Positions 35,406-46,112 of a stretch of 64,000 nt of DNA are shown here, piece by piece; positions within the stretch are counted from its first letter, which is position 1; each line of letters opens with the position of its first letter. Origin of the DNA: Sipunculus nudus (lineage: Eukaryota; Annelida; Sipuncula; Golfingiida; Sipunculidae); NCBI GenBank assembly GCA_026874595.1, contig CM049308.1:14095501-14159500 (forward strand), in the 5' to 3' direction. Made by a program: the position numbers and the translations under genes. The notes under the pieces were generated by a model, which saw only the letters and a list, made by a program, of their open reading frames with translations, ran no database searches and was not told where the DNA came from.

Positions 35406-35999
35406 TGCTTTCCATTTTGGTAAGGGTATGAGGGCTCCAGACCTATTGAATAACAGACCTGTCGGAATTCCAATACGGCTGCCTCAGCCTGATCCCTAAT
35501 TTTCTTTTGTGCATGATAACAACAACCTACTGCAGCTTTCCAAATTTCAGAGGGATGAATGGTCCCTAGAAGGCTACAGACTTATTGAATTACAGACCTG
35601 TTGGAATTCCAATATGGCTGCCACAGCCCGATTGCTGTTTTTTTTTTTTCGCGCAAGATAACAACAACCTACTGCAGCTTTCCTAATTTCACAGGGATCA
35701 TTGGTGACTATGAGGGCTCCAGACCAATTGAATTACAGACCTGCTCAAAATCAAATATGGCCAACAGACTACATTCCGTGATTTTCTGTTGCACACATTA
35801 TTTCAGACACATCTTCTTTAATTTCATTTGATCCAGTAGGATTTTTTCCCTCATGCATATGGATAAAAACATGTTTTTGTTTGTCATATTTTTCAAATTT
35901 AACATAATTTTTCACCCACATGTAAATTTGTCCAGCACTACCAGAAATGCGGGGCCCTCTTAGGAGCATTGTCGACCACATCTAGTTAATTTTATTTTT

Positions 36000-36653
36000 T
36001 TTATAATATTTTTATAATATTCAATATTTTTTAAAAGTTTTTATTTAAAAGGGCTCTTAAAATTTTGTTCATTATAAGATTTAGTGTGAGCACACTTATA
36101 ATGGTATATACTGATTTATCATGTACATATAATGGTCTGCTTCCAAAGATGCACTTGGAGGCCATACTGCAGTCACTCAGATCATTATTTGTGGTGGTAG
36201 TGTGCAAGAAACAGCAAATAAAGCACTTTTGATTATATACAGGACTTTAAATATGTTTAAGGTAAAAAGGTAAATTACATATACTGAGTACACATAAATT
36301 TAAATATATATTTAAATAATTACTTATATAGAGATTTTTTTGAACCAATGAATTCATGGAATTTATCATTCATGTCCATTTAAACACTCCAGAATAACAG
36401 TTTTCCGTTTAAAGTTCTCCAGTAACCATGGTAATGGTCAAGGATTGTACACTAAATTCACATTTATGCCCATGGTTAGTGTTGAATCTAATCAATAGGT
36501 GGCAGCACAGAGCAGACTTATCTGTCACAGATTTAGTGATTTAAACCATGGAGGTATAATTATACCTCCATGTTAAAACACACTGTACATGTGCCTGGTA
36601 GCATACTGAAGAATGTATTGCATTTCTCTCTGGAATAGGGACCATTATATTTG
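36000..36653. other. AT-rich spacer
   Basis: No coding sequence. A T/A-rich block lies directly after the CTAGT end at 35986. A perfect short palindrome lies at 36547-36572 (listed separately). Confidence 0.5.
36547..36572. repeat. Perfect 26-bp palindrome
   Basis: CATGGAGGTATAA is followed at once by its reverse complement. The dyad extends imperfectly into flanking TTAAA/TTTAA. It may be a solo terminus of a small palindromic transposon or a cruciform-prone site. Confidence 0.7.
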
Positions 36654-37344
36654 TTAAAGGCCTACTTCCATGAAAAAAATAAAATGAAATACTACTGTAG
36701 GTTTATTCATTAAGATGGATATGTATAAAATATGGTATAATAAAATCCAGCTTTGCGGACCTAACCCTTAATATTTAAATCAAAAGACCCATAATCCACC
36801 CCGCTGAGGGGCCCCAAGCCAAACAGCAGCGTCCTAGCCAAGGCGTTTGTGACGTCACAACCAGAACACACCGGGCGGTTCTGTTGTGGCATCAGTTGAG
36901 TTTAACACGATCTGGAGAAAATATGTCAGAGTATTATGTCGTCGGGTTGAGCAGTAACATCAAGGGTGATGGTTTACATATTTTAATCAGTGTATAAGCT
37001 ACATGTTCGTGCCAATGGATAGGATTCTTTTTTACAGAAGAGACCGAACTTGACCCGGCTGGGTATGATCTGGGAAGGGGATTCCCCAGGTCTGGCCACT
37101 GACAGGAGGGTGCGGACGGACTTTTCCTTGTATTTTGGTCATGTTCCTTGCCACTGTTGACTCTATATTCCTTACGTGCATAGGCTATTAACTAGGAAAT
37201 GATACCGCTTTTCATCTTTCTGACTCCTGTATCTCGTAGTCTTTAACTCTGCTCCTGATATTCCCCCACTCAGCCTTGACACGTTGAGAGCTGGCACCAC
37301 GCAGTCTACACTGTAGCCCTATCAGGATTTCAAGCGTCGTGTTA

Positions 37345-37742
37345 AGCTGTGTTTCCATGTATCCGCAAAAACGTATCCGTTAAAGACGTACGTACGTTCC
37401 ATAGTGAGCAGTCCGCAAAAACTGTTTCGATAAGTACGTACATTTTTTTCTTGAGGATACCCTTTCACGTGCCTCTTTAGAAACTGCAAGGACGACAGGC
37501 AGGAAGAAGGTCAATATGTCTCATCAAACACGGCGCCAGGGCACTGTTGGGAAATGTAGGCATTTTTGCCATCCGCAAAACGGATGAATCGCTCACCGAT
37601 CCGTTTCGATGCTGTCCGTTTTTGTGGATACGTTTGCGGAGCACGTTAAAACGTACATATGGAAACAGTTCATCTTAAAAAGAGGGATCTAATTTTTTGC
37701 GTACGAGACGTACGAGATTTACGGATGAATGGAAACACAGCT
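37345..37742. mobile_element. PIF/Harbinger-like MITE, copy 2 (nested)
   Basis: A 398-bp copy of the element at 4398 with the same 14-bp ends, flanked by TTA (37342-37344 and 37743-37745). It is inserted in the left subterminal part of the TTAA element, so it is younger than that element. The two copies differ at scattered positions. Confidence 0.8.
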
Positions 37743-38970
37743 TTATGCAACAACAAACATATAGTTGCTTGTTGCTCGTGTAAGTTTAATAATATCAAAC
37801 TGATCAATCAATCCAATTATTATTAAATGTGTTTGAACGATGCTTGTAAATAAAAGAAACTTTATTTTTGATTTTGGCACCTTTTTTTTTACAAGTTTCA
37901 AGACGCATACAAGATAGCTCAGTGCATGGTGCCTTAGTAAAGGCATTAAAATTGAAGAAATAATTAATAGGATTCTAAAATAATAAACTCACGTTAAAAT
38001 CCGTTTCTTCTTATTGTTTGACAATAAAAATACATCATTCATTTTAATATTTCATATTGTTTGAAATATCAGATAATTTTAAAAAAATACACCATTTCAG
38101 CATATTTTAGCGTTGTGTCCAAAATAATATAAAAATAGGCTTCCTGACATTAACGTTTTTGTCGTACATGGGTTGGGGATGTTTTTACTCTGAACTTTTT
38201 TTTTAAGTTTTCTTTTTAGTTTGTGCATGATAAAATATTATATTCTGTTTTAAAATGGGTATTTGTTGTATAAAATGTGATAAGCAATGTTTTATCCATT
38301 TGTTTCATAAAACAGATATATAGATATATAAAGATAGACATATGTAGTATGTATATAAAATATCAAATGTATTTGTATATGTTTTTTTTCATAACAATAT
38401 TTAATGTACAAATAATTTGTTATTTGTAAAAATATGCTATATATATTGTGTGCATTTGTTGTGTAAATTCACTGTAATGACATCTATGGGTGCCATTCAG
38501 AAAATACTAGTATTCAGGTTCTTGGAAAAAAAATGCAGTTTGATAAAACTAGTTTGTGGCTAGTAAATGTGTCTTAGAGCAGTCATGTTCTACACAGCAG
38601 ATTGGAAAGAAGGTTGTATTCTGTTAAGGGTCTTCAGATCAGATCAATGTTATTTGAAGGACATCATTACAGACGAGAAGGCTGTTGTCCCATAACCCAG
38701 CTGCAGCATTGTCCCATCCAATCAAAGTAGTTGCTATCAAAGCCTGCATTAGTGTCTTAGCACTCAAAATATTAAAGATAATAACAAATTACTCAGTCAG
38801 TCATAAAGAGAACTCCAAATCTGTTTCAGTAGTCTCTCTCCTCCCTTACTGGTATGACTAGCTGTATTGCACAAACAGATGTTACACTTGCATATCAGGT
38901 GCATAATACATTGGCATAAGTACCCATTCATTTAATCAAATATACTTGTACAAATACTTAACAAACTTAC

Positions 38971-38973
<3 letters not shown>

Positions 38974-39041
<68 letters not shown>
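38974..39041. repeat. (TA)n microsatellite
   Basis: About 34 uninterrupted TA units inside the TTAA element. Confidence 0.95.
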
Positions 39042-39043
<2 letters not shown>

Positions 39044-39697
39044 GTTTTATAATAAATTATCTATCAAATGTATGTATCATTGTCCATGATGATGGGGGGG
39101 GGGGCTACATTTACTTATAAAGCTTCATTTAAGACCAGTCCCGTGTGTGGTAGGCCTACTATAAGGTAAGGCCTGCCAAATAAAAATAAATAATAATATA
39201 TATAATAGTAAATAAATATCAAAACAACAATTCAGCATTTCTGATTACGAGGCACGTATTTATAAATTATGAATAGCTTATAATGGATATTCTTATTGCT
39301 AAACCAAGTTGATTATCAGCTGATTTTTGCCGAGTCAAAACAAGCCACCACGGCACCAGTCATAACATTATTGTTATAACAACAACAAACTTTGTTTCAA
39401 AGCGTCGCGAGCGATATTGAACCAACTCGACCAAGTCAAGAATCACTTGAATTGTATGGGCATATTGCACTACTCTACATGTTATAGCTTAAAATATTAT
39501 ATTAGGCTACCGAATTGTCTCGTTATTTTGATAATAATCACCAGAATACCCCTTAAACTCTCGCAGACTCCATCCTAGGTTTTGAACCGCCTGTCACTTC
39601 GTCACTATAATCAAACCTGTTGGCGTGTTGCCGTATTGGCTTGTAGCGGCCGCTGTCATTGACTGCCTTCTATTTCTAACTACGTGGCTCATATTAA

Positions 39698-39922
39698 CAT
39701 TCTGATGTCGAAGTTGCCAAAACATCTACAGATCTAAATTCGCCGCTTTATTCTCCTGTTACGGTGTCTCAGACGTCATCTGAAGATGATCCCTCCACCT
39801 CACTTGACCAGGTAGTGAACCCTGTCAACCTTGCCGGAACCACGCGGACGCACAACCGGGGTTCTGGTTGTGATGTCACACACGTCCCAGGGGCTGTCTC
39901 AACTTTTTCAGGGGGCTCCTAG
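39698..39922 (+). pseudogene. Open segment without start codon near the right end of the TTAA element
   Basis: After a TAA, the frame is open for about 72 codons up to TAG. It reads DVEVAKTSTDLNSPLYSPV, then TVSQTSSEDDPSTSLDQV and a Gly/Ser-rich end. The composition and GC content are coding-like, and its place at the 3' edge of a transposon suggests the last exon of a decayed transposase gene. No domain is recognised and no good acceptor was found. Confidence 0.3.
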
Positions 39923-40057
39923 GACTCTGTTCACATATTCGTTCCTATCACGGATAGTCGCTCCCCAATGTCAGTAATTTTTACATCAGTTCTATTTGTA
40001 GGTTCATACCTTTCATATATATGCAAAAACACCCAGAGGGTGGAAGTAGGCCTTTAA

Positions 40058-40482
40058 TAGTAGCATAAAATACAAATATATAAGTGGACATGGTAAAGTA
40101 TTAAATGATCATATAATGTTGAATCATGTGAGTAATATAACAAATAAAACTATAATTTATTTAAATAATACTTTTCATTGATATGATGATGTGTTTTTTC
40201 TCCTCTCAGATATTCAACATATTTTTTTTGGGGGGGTGGGGGGGATGGTTATATAAATGAAATAATAGTGTAACATATAATAAAGGGAAGTAGGATCAGA
40301 TTCCACTAGTCTCAAGCAAGGTGCCATCATAATCACTCTTGACATTTCTGTCTCTTTAAATGATAAAGGTAAGTATGTCATGATAGAAGAATGGTTAATG
40401 CTTCAGTTTATTGTACTTTTTATTGTTCTGTTTATTTGACTCTTTTATTTTACTGTTTATTGTACTGTGTACTGTTTTACAG
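40058..40482. other. Intron end before exon 40483
   Basis: AT-rich DNA with a G-rich run (40230-40246) that could be an assembly-difficult homopolymer. The last 100 bases are T-rich (tttattgtactg repeats) and form the pyrimidine-rich approach to the acceptor at 40481-40482. Confidence 0.5.
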
Positions 40483-40769
40483 CCAAAGACCCTATAGCAG
40501 CTGCTGAAGAAGGCAAGCATGAACCAGAGGTCGTGGCCAGCCCAGTCGACTCCAAGTCATCCAGTACACCCCCACAAGAGGCGACACCTAGTGGCTCTCC
40601 AGCACATGAACCCGGGCCGTCTACAGCTGCTGCAGCGGTTACATCAGAAGGAGCGCAGGGCTTCGATAATTCAGGATTCAAGAAGGAACAAGACAGCCAG
40701 TCATTCACGTCGACTGAGAAGCCGCTGTCAGCCTCGGGAGACACACTGTCATTTGCCGATGACCCCATG
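40483..40769 (+). CDS. Host gene internal exon, Ser/Pro/Ala-rich tail
   Basis: An exon of 287 nt with a tactgttttacag acceptor and an ATG/gtatgt donor. It starts in the phase left by exon 23462-23587 and ends in phase zero. It encodes KDPIAAAEEGKHEPEVV, a stretch rich in S, T, P and A (SSSTPPQEATPSGSPAHEPG), then GFDNSGFKKEQDSQSF and DTLSFADDPM. The low complexity and charge suggest a disordered C-terminal region, perhaps with phosphorylation sites. GC content is well above the surrounding introns. The antisense frame is also open but has no splice support. I cannot assign the family. Confidence 0.85.
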
Positions 40770-42129
40770 GTATGTAGTGCCTCTTTACCAATATTCCTAT
40801 TACATGGCAATTCATTTCCCTGGAGAGCACACAACAGCAAGTTTTACATTCTGTGTTGAAGCAGTCTTGGGTGGAGTGGACATACTTTTGTGGTGAATAC
40901 CTATGCCAGGGGTCTTAGGATTATAGAATAGGCCAGTGAATTAGAAGGACCCTTAGAATCAATTCAGATATCAATTCTTTACCTTCGATTCAATTCTAGG
41001 TTCAGTGCTCACTCAAGTGGTCAATTTCAGACTTTTAAGAAATAAAAGCAGTTTCAGCAAAATGGATGTTAGTAAATTTCAGTTACTAAAAGAAAAAAAA
41101 TGTAGGTCTCCCTCTGTTTGCTGCCACCATATATGTTTCTATGCAAGTGGAGTGGTCCACCAGGGAACATTTAAAGTAGATTTATGGCACATACACAGTG
41201 AAGAACTTCGTCACAGCAAACTGCTTTTTCAGATTTGAGAGCTTAAACAGGACTTTTGGATGGTACAAACAAAGTCATAATAATCAAAATGAATCAATTT
41301 AGAGGTTGATAATTGATTACAATTTAATTGAAGATGTGCAATTCAGTGCATCGATTCTTCAGTATATTGTTACACCTTATTAGAGAAATTTAAAGGTCAA
41401 ACAAGATGTGAACGTATGGTCTTGTGGTCAAATATCTATGTCCTAATTACAGTTACAAATACTCTACCCAATGATGGAGTGGTTGGTACACCAGAATGTT
41501 CCTGATAAGAAAAATGTCAAAAACTAAAGAGCTTCTAGTATTGTCATATTGTCATTATCACAGCTTGTCAAGGCTCAGATCTGGGAGGATTTAGATCTCT
41601 CACTATCAGAACTTTCATTCAGCTCCTCTCCTGTGACCTTATAGATAGTTAACTTGTAATGTCTAACAGACATTTTATAATTTAAGTAAAATTTTAACAC
41701 TAGCTCTGACCCTTAGTTTGTAACTGTTAAAAATTGTGATGTCTGATTATTTATATTGACTCACATAAAAGGGTTATCATCAGTATATGTATATTAGACA
41801 AATAAGGTGTGTCCAGCTAAATACTAGAATCCAGACTGAAAACATAAGCTTGTGATGGGCTTAGTTTTAAATGAAATAGGAACAAGAACTTCACTTAAAT
41901 TGTCTGTCATTGTTATGCTGGTCACTGAAACAATCTTTTTAATTACTCATGTAATACACAAGATAAAGAGGTACCAAGAGCTTTAATCGTCTGATTACTT
42001 GGCTACAGGTTTTACAGTGAGTACATGTTAAGTTTAAACAGAATTCAAGGCAGCAGACTTCCTGGCGATGGAGTGATTTTTCTGTGAGGCTGTTTAAGTA
42101 GGTAGAGAACTGTTAGATATTAGTACTGT
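40770..42129. other. Intron, no further features
   Basis: AT-rich DNA between the large exon and the 38-bp array. Short open frames at 40.9-41.2 kb have no splice context. I see nothing else. Confidence 0.5.
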
Positions 42130-42318
42130 TATTTAAGTGAATGTAGATCATTTGAAAAAAATACTGTTATTTGAGTGAATGTTGATTATTTGAAAAAAAT
42201 ACTGTTATTTGAGTGAATGTTGATTATTTGAAAAAAATACTGTTATTTGAGTGAATGTTGATTATTTGAAAAAAATACTGTTATTTGAGTGAATGTTGAT
42301 TATTTAAAAATTACTGTT
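42130..42318. repeat. 38-bp minisatellite, five units
   Basis: Units starting TATTTGAGTGAATGTTGATT and ending AAAAATACTGT lie at 42130, 42168, 42206, 42244 and 42282. The middle three are identical; the first has two changes and the last is shortened. Without spacers this is a plain tandem repeat. Confidence 0.95.
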
Positions 42319-42679
42319 ATATGAGCTAATACTCTAACACAAATACAACAATAGTTTTCTTATCCTTTAAATCAGAAGGACACATGACCAGAATGACATT
42401 TGGCAGCATTTCATTGCCTGAAATTATTTAAAGGGAGCTATTCATATACCTGGTATGTTGAATATATTCACAATATAGTGTTTTCTCTTTAAAATATTAC
42501 AGTATCTTCCAGTATTTCAGTATGAATCCCTTTGCTTACTCCTGTACTTCAGTAGAAATAATCTTCCACTGGTTGCAATCAGTGATTCAAAACAAGCATG
42601 GAGTACAGGTTACCTAGTGGCTGTACCATGCAACTTCTTCTGTGATTCTTCTGTCTTGTTTCTTCTCCTTCTTTCGCAG

Positions 42680-42733
42680 TTGTCCAACAAGTGCAAGAAC
42701 AAACCTCTGGTTACACTGTCTTTTTATGGTTAA
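42680..42733 (+). CDS. Candidate small exon or alternative 3' end of the host gene
   Basis: It is preceded by one of the best pyrimidine tracts in the window (ttcttctccttctttcgcag). In phase zero, as required by exon 40483-40769, it reads LSNKCKNKPLVTLSFYG and then TAA. Two readings are possible. It may be an alternative last exon that ends here. Alternatively, a 30-nt exon may end at CTG/gttaca (42709) and continue in phase to 43127. The second donor is weak. Confidence 0.38.
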   Translation: MSNKCKNKPLVTLSFYG

Positions 42734-43126
42734 CAGATGCAAGTGGGCTGTGTTTATTTACACACAGAACCATAACCACATATGAAATAGGTGAATTTGA
42801 GACAGCAAGTCCATGTGCTGAGCCAAAATGAACTCTAACAGCATGAGATAACACGAATGATTTGTTTAGTAGTTGTGAAATTTGTTCAAAGGTATTATAT
42901 AATCCACAAAGAGGTTGTATAATTATCACATGATCACTTGAGCCAATCAGCACCTCAGAAAGGTCAAATAATACCCATCATTCCATGCAGACAGATAGCA
43001 TTGCCACTGTTGTTAAACTAACATTGTGCTAAAAAATCTTGTGTTATCTGAGATATTCAGATATTTCCATGTTATTTGCTTCTATTTGTCTATTGTTGTA
43101 TTTATTTTATATCATGCACTTTCTAG

Positions 43127-43159
43127 GCTCATTCATCAGCACCTGAAGACCATGAACAG
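43127..43159 (+). CDS. Candidate 33-nt microexon of the host gene
   Basis: It lies between tgcactttctag and CAG/gtatag and reads AHSSAPEDHEQ in phase zero. It keeps the frame from exon 40483-40769 directly, or through the 30-nt version of 42680, and leads in phase to 43314. It resembles the Ser/Pro/acidic tail in composition. Its small size leaves room for chance. Confidence 0.5.
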
Positions 43160-43313
43160 GTATAGGACAGTTGGCTTATCCCTTATATTTGTGGCTTCAA
43201 GCTCTAGAAATCAGATTAATTTTACTTCTGTTTATACTTTAACTTTAAGCTAAAGAAAATGTGAAATGACATGATTAGCTTCAACCCCAGAGCTTATGTT
43301 TCTATTTCTTCAG

Positions 43314-43343
43314 TTGTTTAAGAAGCAGCTGGAACCGAAATAA
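43314..43343 (+). CDS. Candidate last coding exon of the host gene with stop
   Basis: After tgtttctatttcttcag, nine codons (LFKKQLEPK) are followed by TAA at 43341-43343. The phase is zero and agrees with 43127-43159 and with direct splicing from 40769. The basic end contrasts with the acidic tail before it. A 3' UTR would follow. An AATAAA lies at 43974-43979. Confidence 0.52.
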   Translation: MFKKQLEPK

Positions 43344-45049
43344 GCAGCAATGCAGCAACTTTAGTAGTTCATGCATTGTCCACCAGAGGTCTCTGTAGTA
43401 TACATTAGTTCACTTCTAACACATTTGGGCCTTGGTCCTGATGCTAACTTGTCCTAAACATAGTTATTAAGGATGCAGTATTATGCTGTTTAAGTAAACA
43501 TTTACCTGTCTTTGACAGTATATAAGAATGTTACATACCTTTTTTTACAAACTGTAAATTTTGGTTCAGATTTATTTTTTTTATTAAACACAGGAAAAAG
43601 TCCTGTAAAAAGAATTTATTAATCCCCTTCACTTAATCCGTATCCATTTTGTTTAATCTGTAAGATTCTTCTGAAAATGCTTAGTCCCTTGCACAGATAT
43701 TTTTTGGTGGAGATTTTGGAGACACATTTATATTCAGGTTAAGTATTCCTGCAACTTTTGAATGGAAGGTTTCTATAACACCATAATTAGACCTGATGGT
43801 CATTATAAATACCACAGAGAGAGCTCAGTAACTCCTGATGATGCTTATGTTAGAAAAAGAACTTCATAATATTTCCTCTCAGCATTGAGTTTCCACACTG
43901 TAGGAGGAGGTACCCATGCTTTTGAGTCAACCCCCCCCCCCCCCCCCCCCACCTTCCACCCCTTTTGGCAGGAAATAAACATACCTTTCTTTTGGCCTGG
44001 CAAAAAAATCTTAAATGGTACCCTTTCTTATAAGATTGTCAACTGTTGAGAAGGTTTTTGGTCAATTCTCATGCAATAGAATAGATACATATAATAGAAT
44101 ATATAGAATAGATATCAGTATATATAATGATCATATGTAGAACCTTTTATAATCCATTAGGCTGTTAAGACAATTTGTGGGCTTTTCACATAAATAGAAT
44201 AGATTTTATAGTATGAATTGGTCATGTGTAGATCTTTATGACCCATTCAGAAAAAAGGGATAGCATATAGAAACCAAACATAAAATATCAATGTTAATCA
44301 TTTTAACAGTACATTACTGTCATATTTTGAATAATTTATATCTTTTTCATTGTTCCCATTGCTTTGGCCTTCCTTTGTGGGCATTGTCTTTGGCTTGCCT
44401 AAAGCTTATGCATTTAAGTTATGGATAATCATGCTTTGCCCTCAAGCTTAAAAAAATATTACACAACTAGGAAAGTATTCAAGATGGATGAGGAGTGATT
44501 TTAAAGAATATATTACAATGAGCAGGTGATCTCAGTGAATTTCTCGAACCCTAATAATTTGCTCTGTCAACTTGACTGTCCATCCCTCCTTCAGTGAACA
44601 ATTAATGTGAATTAACTTTGCTATGTTATATCTCTACAAGTTTTACATCGATCTATTTGTTACTATATTGACAGATGTACTCACTTTCTGACTTGATTCG
44701 GTTCTGGTCAGACTTTAATTTTTGTAATTTTTATGAATCATACACTAAGTATGCAAATTTTGTCAGATTTTACGTGCTACATGTATTAGTATTATATCAG
44801 TCAAAGTACACATTTCTCACTTACCTAATTTGCCAAGGATTGGGTTCTCTGAATATTTTCTATTTTTAAATGTATAAGTATATATGATATCTCTTTTCAG
44901 ATTTAAATTAAGTGACACCAGTAGTTTATCCATATTTTTCAACATGCAGGTTTTAGTGAATATGCAAAGTGGCAGCCCCAATGAACAGTTTCCGGAAACT
45001 GGGATAAATAAAATACTCTGAGAACTACATTAAGGTTAAAATCTGTTTT
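43344..45049. other. Possible 3' UTR and intergenic DNA
   Basis: AT-rich DNA after the predicted stop. It contains AATAAA at 43974-43979, directly after a 20-base C run (43931-43950), and a short GAATAGAT-type local repeat at about 44080-44120. No second coding region is supported. Confidence 0.4.
43931..43950. repeat. Poly-C run of 20 bases
   Basis: An uninterrupted C homopolymer. Its length is likely to be unreliable in an assembly. Confidence 0.95.
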
Positions 45050-45985
45050 TCCGCAGAGGAACTACAAAAAACTTCTTCTCTGAAACCATATGGCCAAAAT
45101 GTTTAATATCGCACAGAAGTGATCCTGGGGTAGTGCTTTCTGGAGTTTGTTCAAAAGTTCTCTTTTCAATCACTTTTGGCTAAGTTATGGGAAGCTGAAT
45201 TTAGTCATATGCATTAACAGCCCATTTTAGCTCAGTAGCTACAAAGATCTTCTTCTCAAAAACCACTGGGCCAAATTCCTAAATCTCACACATTAATTAT
45301 CCTCAGATAATGATAATTCAAGTTTGTTCAAATGGTTTTGGTTCAGTGCTTTTTGGCTGAGTTACTGGAAGCTGAACTTAGCCAGTTTGCTGTATCTTCC
45401 TATATGAGTTATTAACTTGCGAAACGTTTTTTGACTGATGCCACTGAAGCCAGTTTGTTAAATATTTTACAAGAATAATCCCTACAATAATTCTTATAAT
45501 AATTGTCATTAATGGTTCCAAAGAATGAATTTTGGCTGAATTATAAAGATTGAATTGAGTCATTTTACCATATGTGTTAGCTGTGTGAAGCAGATACATC
45601 TAGCCTAGCCAAGTTTATTAGCATCCATTACATCATGCCTCTAGACATTTAGATTTCAGGTTATCTATGGAAAATATTGACAAGAATGTTTTTTAAAAGC
45701 TTTTAAAAAATGTAGATTTATGATATTACATATCATCTGTACACTCATAATTTCTCAGGAATAGCAGGAGCTACCAAATGTTGATGGATTCAGCTTATTT
45801 TTGCTACCTGCATTTACTTAGATTTTACAGGGAATAAGCTGAAAAAAACTTAAAAAGTCTTCTTCTTGTAAACGGTCCAGCCAAATTGTTTAATATTTTT
45901 CAGAAATGATCCCAGAGGCGAGCCCTCTCAAGTTTGTTCAAATGGTTTGTGTTGGATAAATATTAGCAGAGTTACATAACAGGCC
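45050..45985. repeat. Degenerate tandem array, about 176-bp unit
   Basis: Recurring words are CTTCTTCTC, ACCA.TGGGCCAAA, AAGTTTGTTCAAATGGTT and GCTGAGTTACTGGAAGCTGAA. Good matches lie at about 45073, 45249, 45425 and 45860. The 'ttctcaaaaaccactgggccaaa' wording is typical of internal repeats in AGCTCA-type elements, so this is probably an eroded relative without ends. Confidence 0.55.
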
Positions 45986-46112
45986 AAGATTGTGTATGTT
46001 TCTTGAATAGGTTGAGAAACTGCCAACTGTTTCAGATTTGGCAACAGATCAAGAGTTCCTTCAGTGCAGCCAAATATAGGTCAACAGTTCAATCAGTGCA
46101 GCCAAGCACAAG

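Larger units (their letters stand above)
31135..35426. mobile_element. TA-flanked element with subrepeat-built termini
   Basis: The ends are CCCTTACCAAAA and TTTTGGTAAGGG. They are flanked by TA (31133-31134 and 35427-35428), and the intact array unit reads ACCTATGAGG at the same place. The empty site is therefore visible and the target duplication is TA, as for Tc1/mariner-like elements. The terminal blocks (about 31150-31530 and 35085-35405) are chains of short units of the type CCATATATGTCCCTTATAA in opposite orientation. The interior carries minus-strand exon-like segments and no recognisable transposase. Confidence 0.75.
29818..35986. mobile_element. Non-autonomous element with a 146-bp tandem array, split by an insertion
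   Basis: The left end has GTTAGGGCCCCGCTTGACAA. The right end has ATGCGGGGCCCTCTTAGG and CACATCTAGT, so GGGCCCCGC is inverted near the two ends. The interior is a tandem array whose unit carries GCGATAACTCAACAACAACC, CACAGGGATGATTGGTACC and CCAATATGGCCGCCACAGCC. The last part (35427-35986) continues the array after the 4.29-kb insertion. The CTAGT at the right end would fit a Helitron 3' end, but I see no adjacent hairpin, so the class is open. No protein is encoded. Confidence 0.7.
36658..40053. mobile_element. TTAA-flanked inverted-repeat element (Kolobok/piggyBac-like)
   Basis: The inverted ends AGGCCTACTTCCA and TGGAAGTAGGCCT are each bordered by TTAA (36654-36657 and 40054-40057). Subterminal similarity continues: GTGACGTCACAACCAGAAC on the left against GTTCTGGTTGTGATGTCAC on the right. 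TTAA duplications are typical of Kolobok and piggyBac elements. No intact transposase is seen. A short frame near 36923 (MSEYYVVGLSSNIKGDG) resembles the first residues of a THAP zinc finger, a domain found in Kolobok transposases, but its cysteines are missing. That link is weak. A Harbinger-like MITE and a long (TA)n run lie inside. Confidence 0.65.

Noticed and set aside
40457-40840. Long antisense frame opposite the exon at 40483-40769
   Set aside because: The plus strand has splice sites, phase agreement and protein-like composition. The minus frame has none of these and reflects the GC-rich exon.
42130-42318. CRISPR-like array
   Set aside because: The 38-bp units abut without spacers and the genome is eukaryotic. 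This is a minisatellite.
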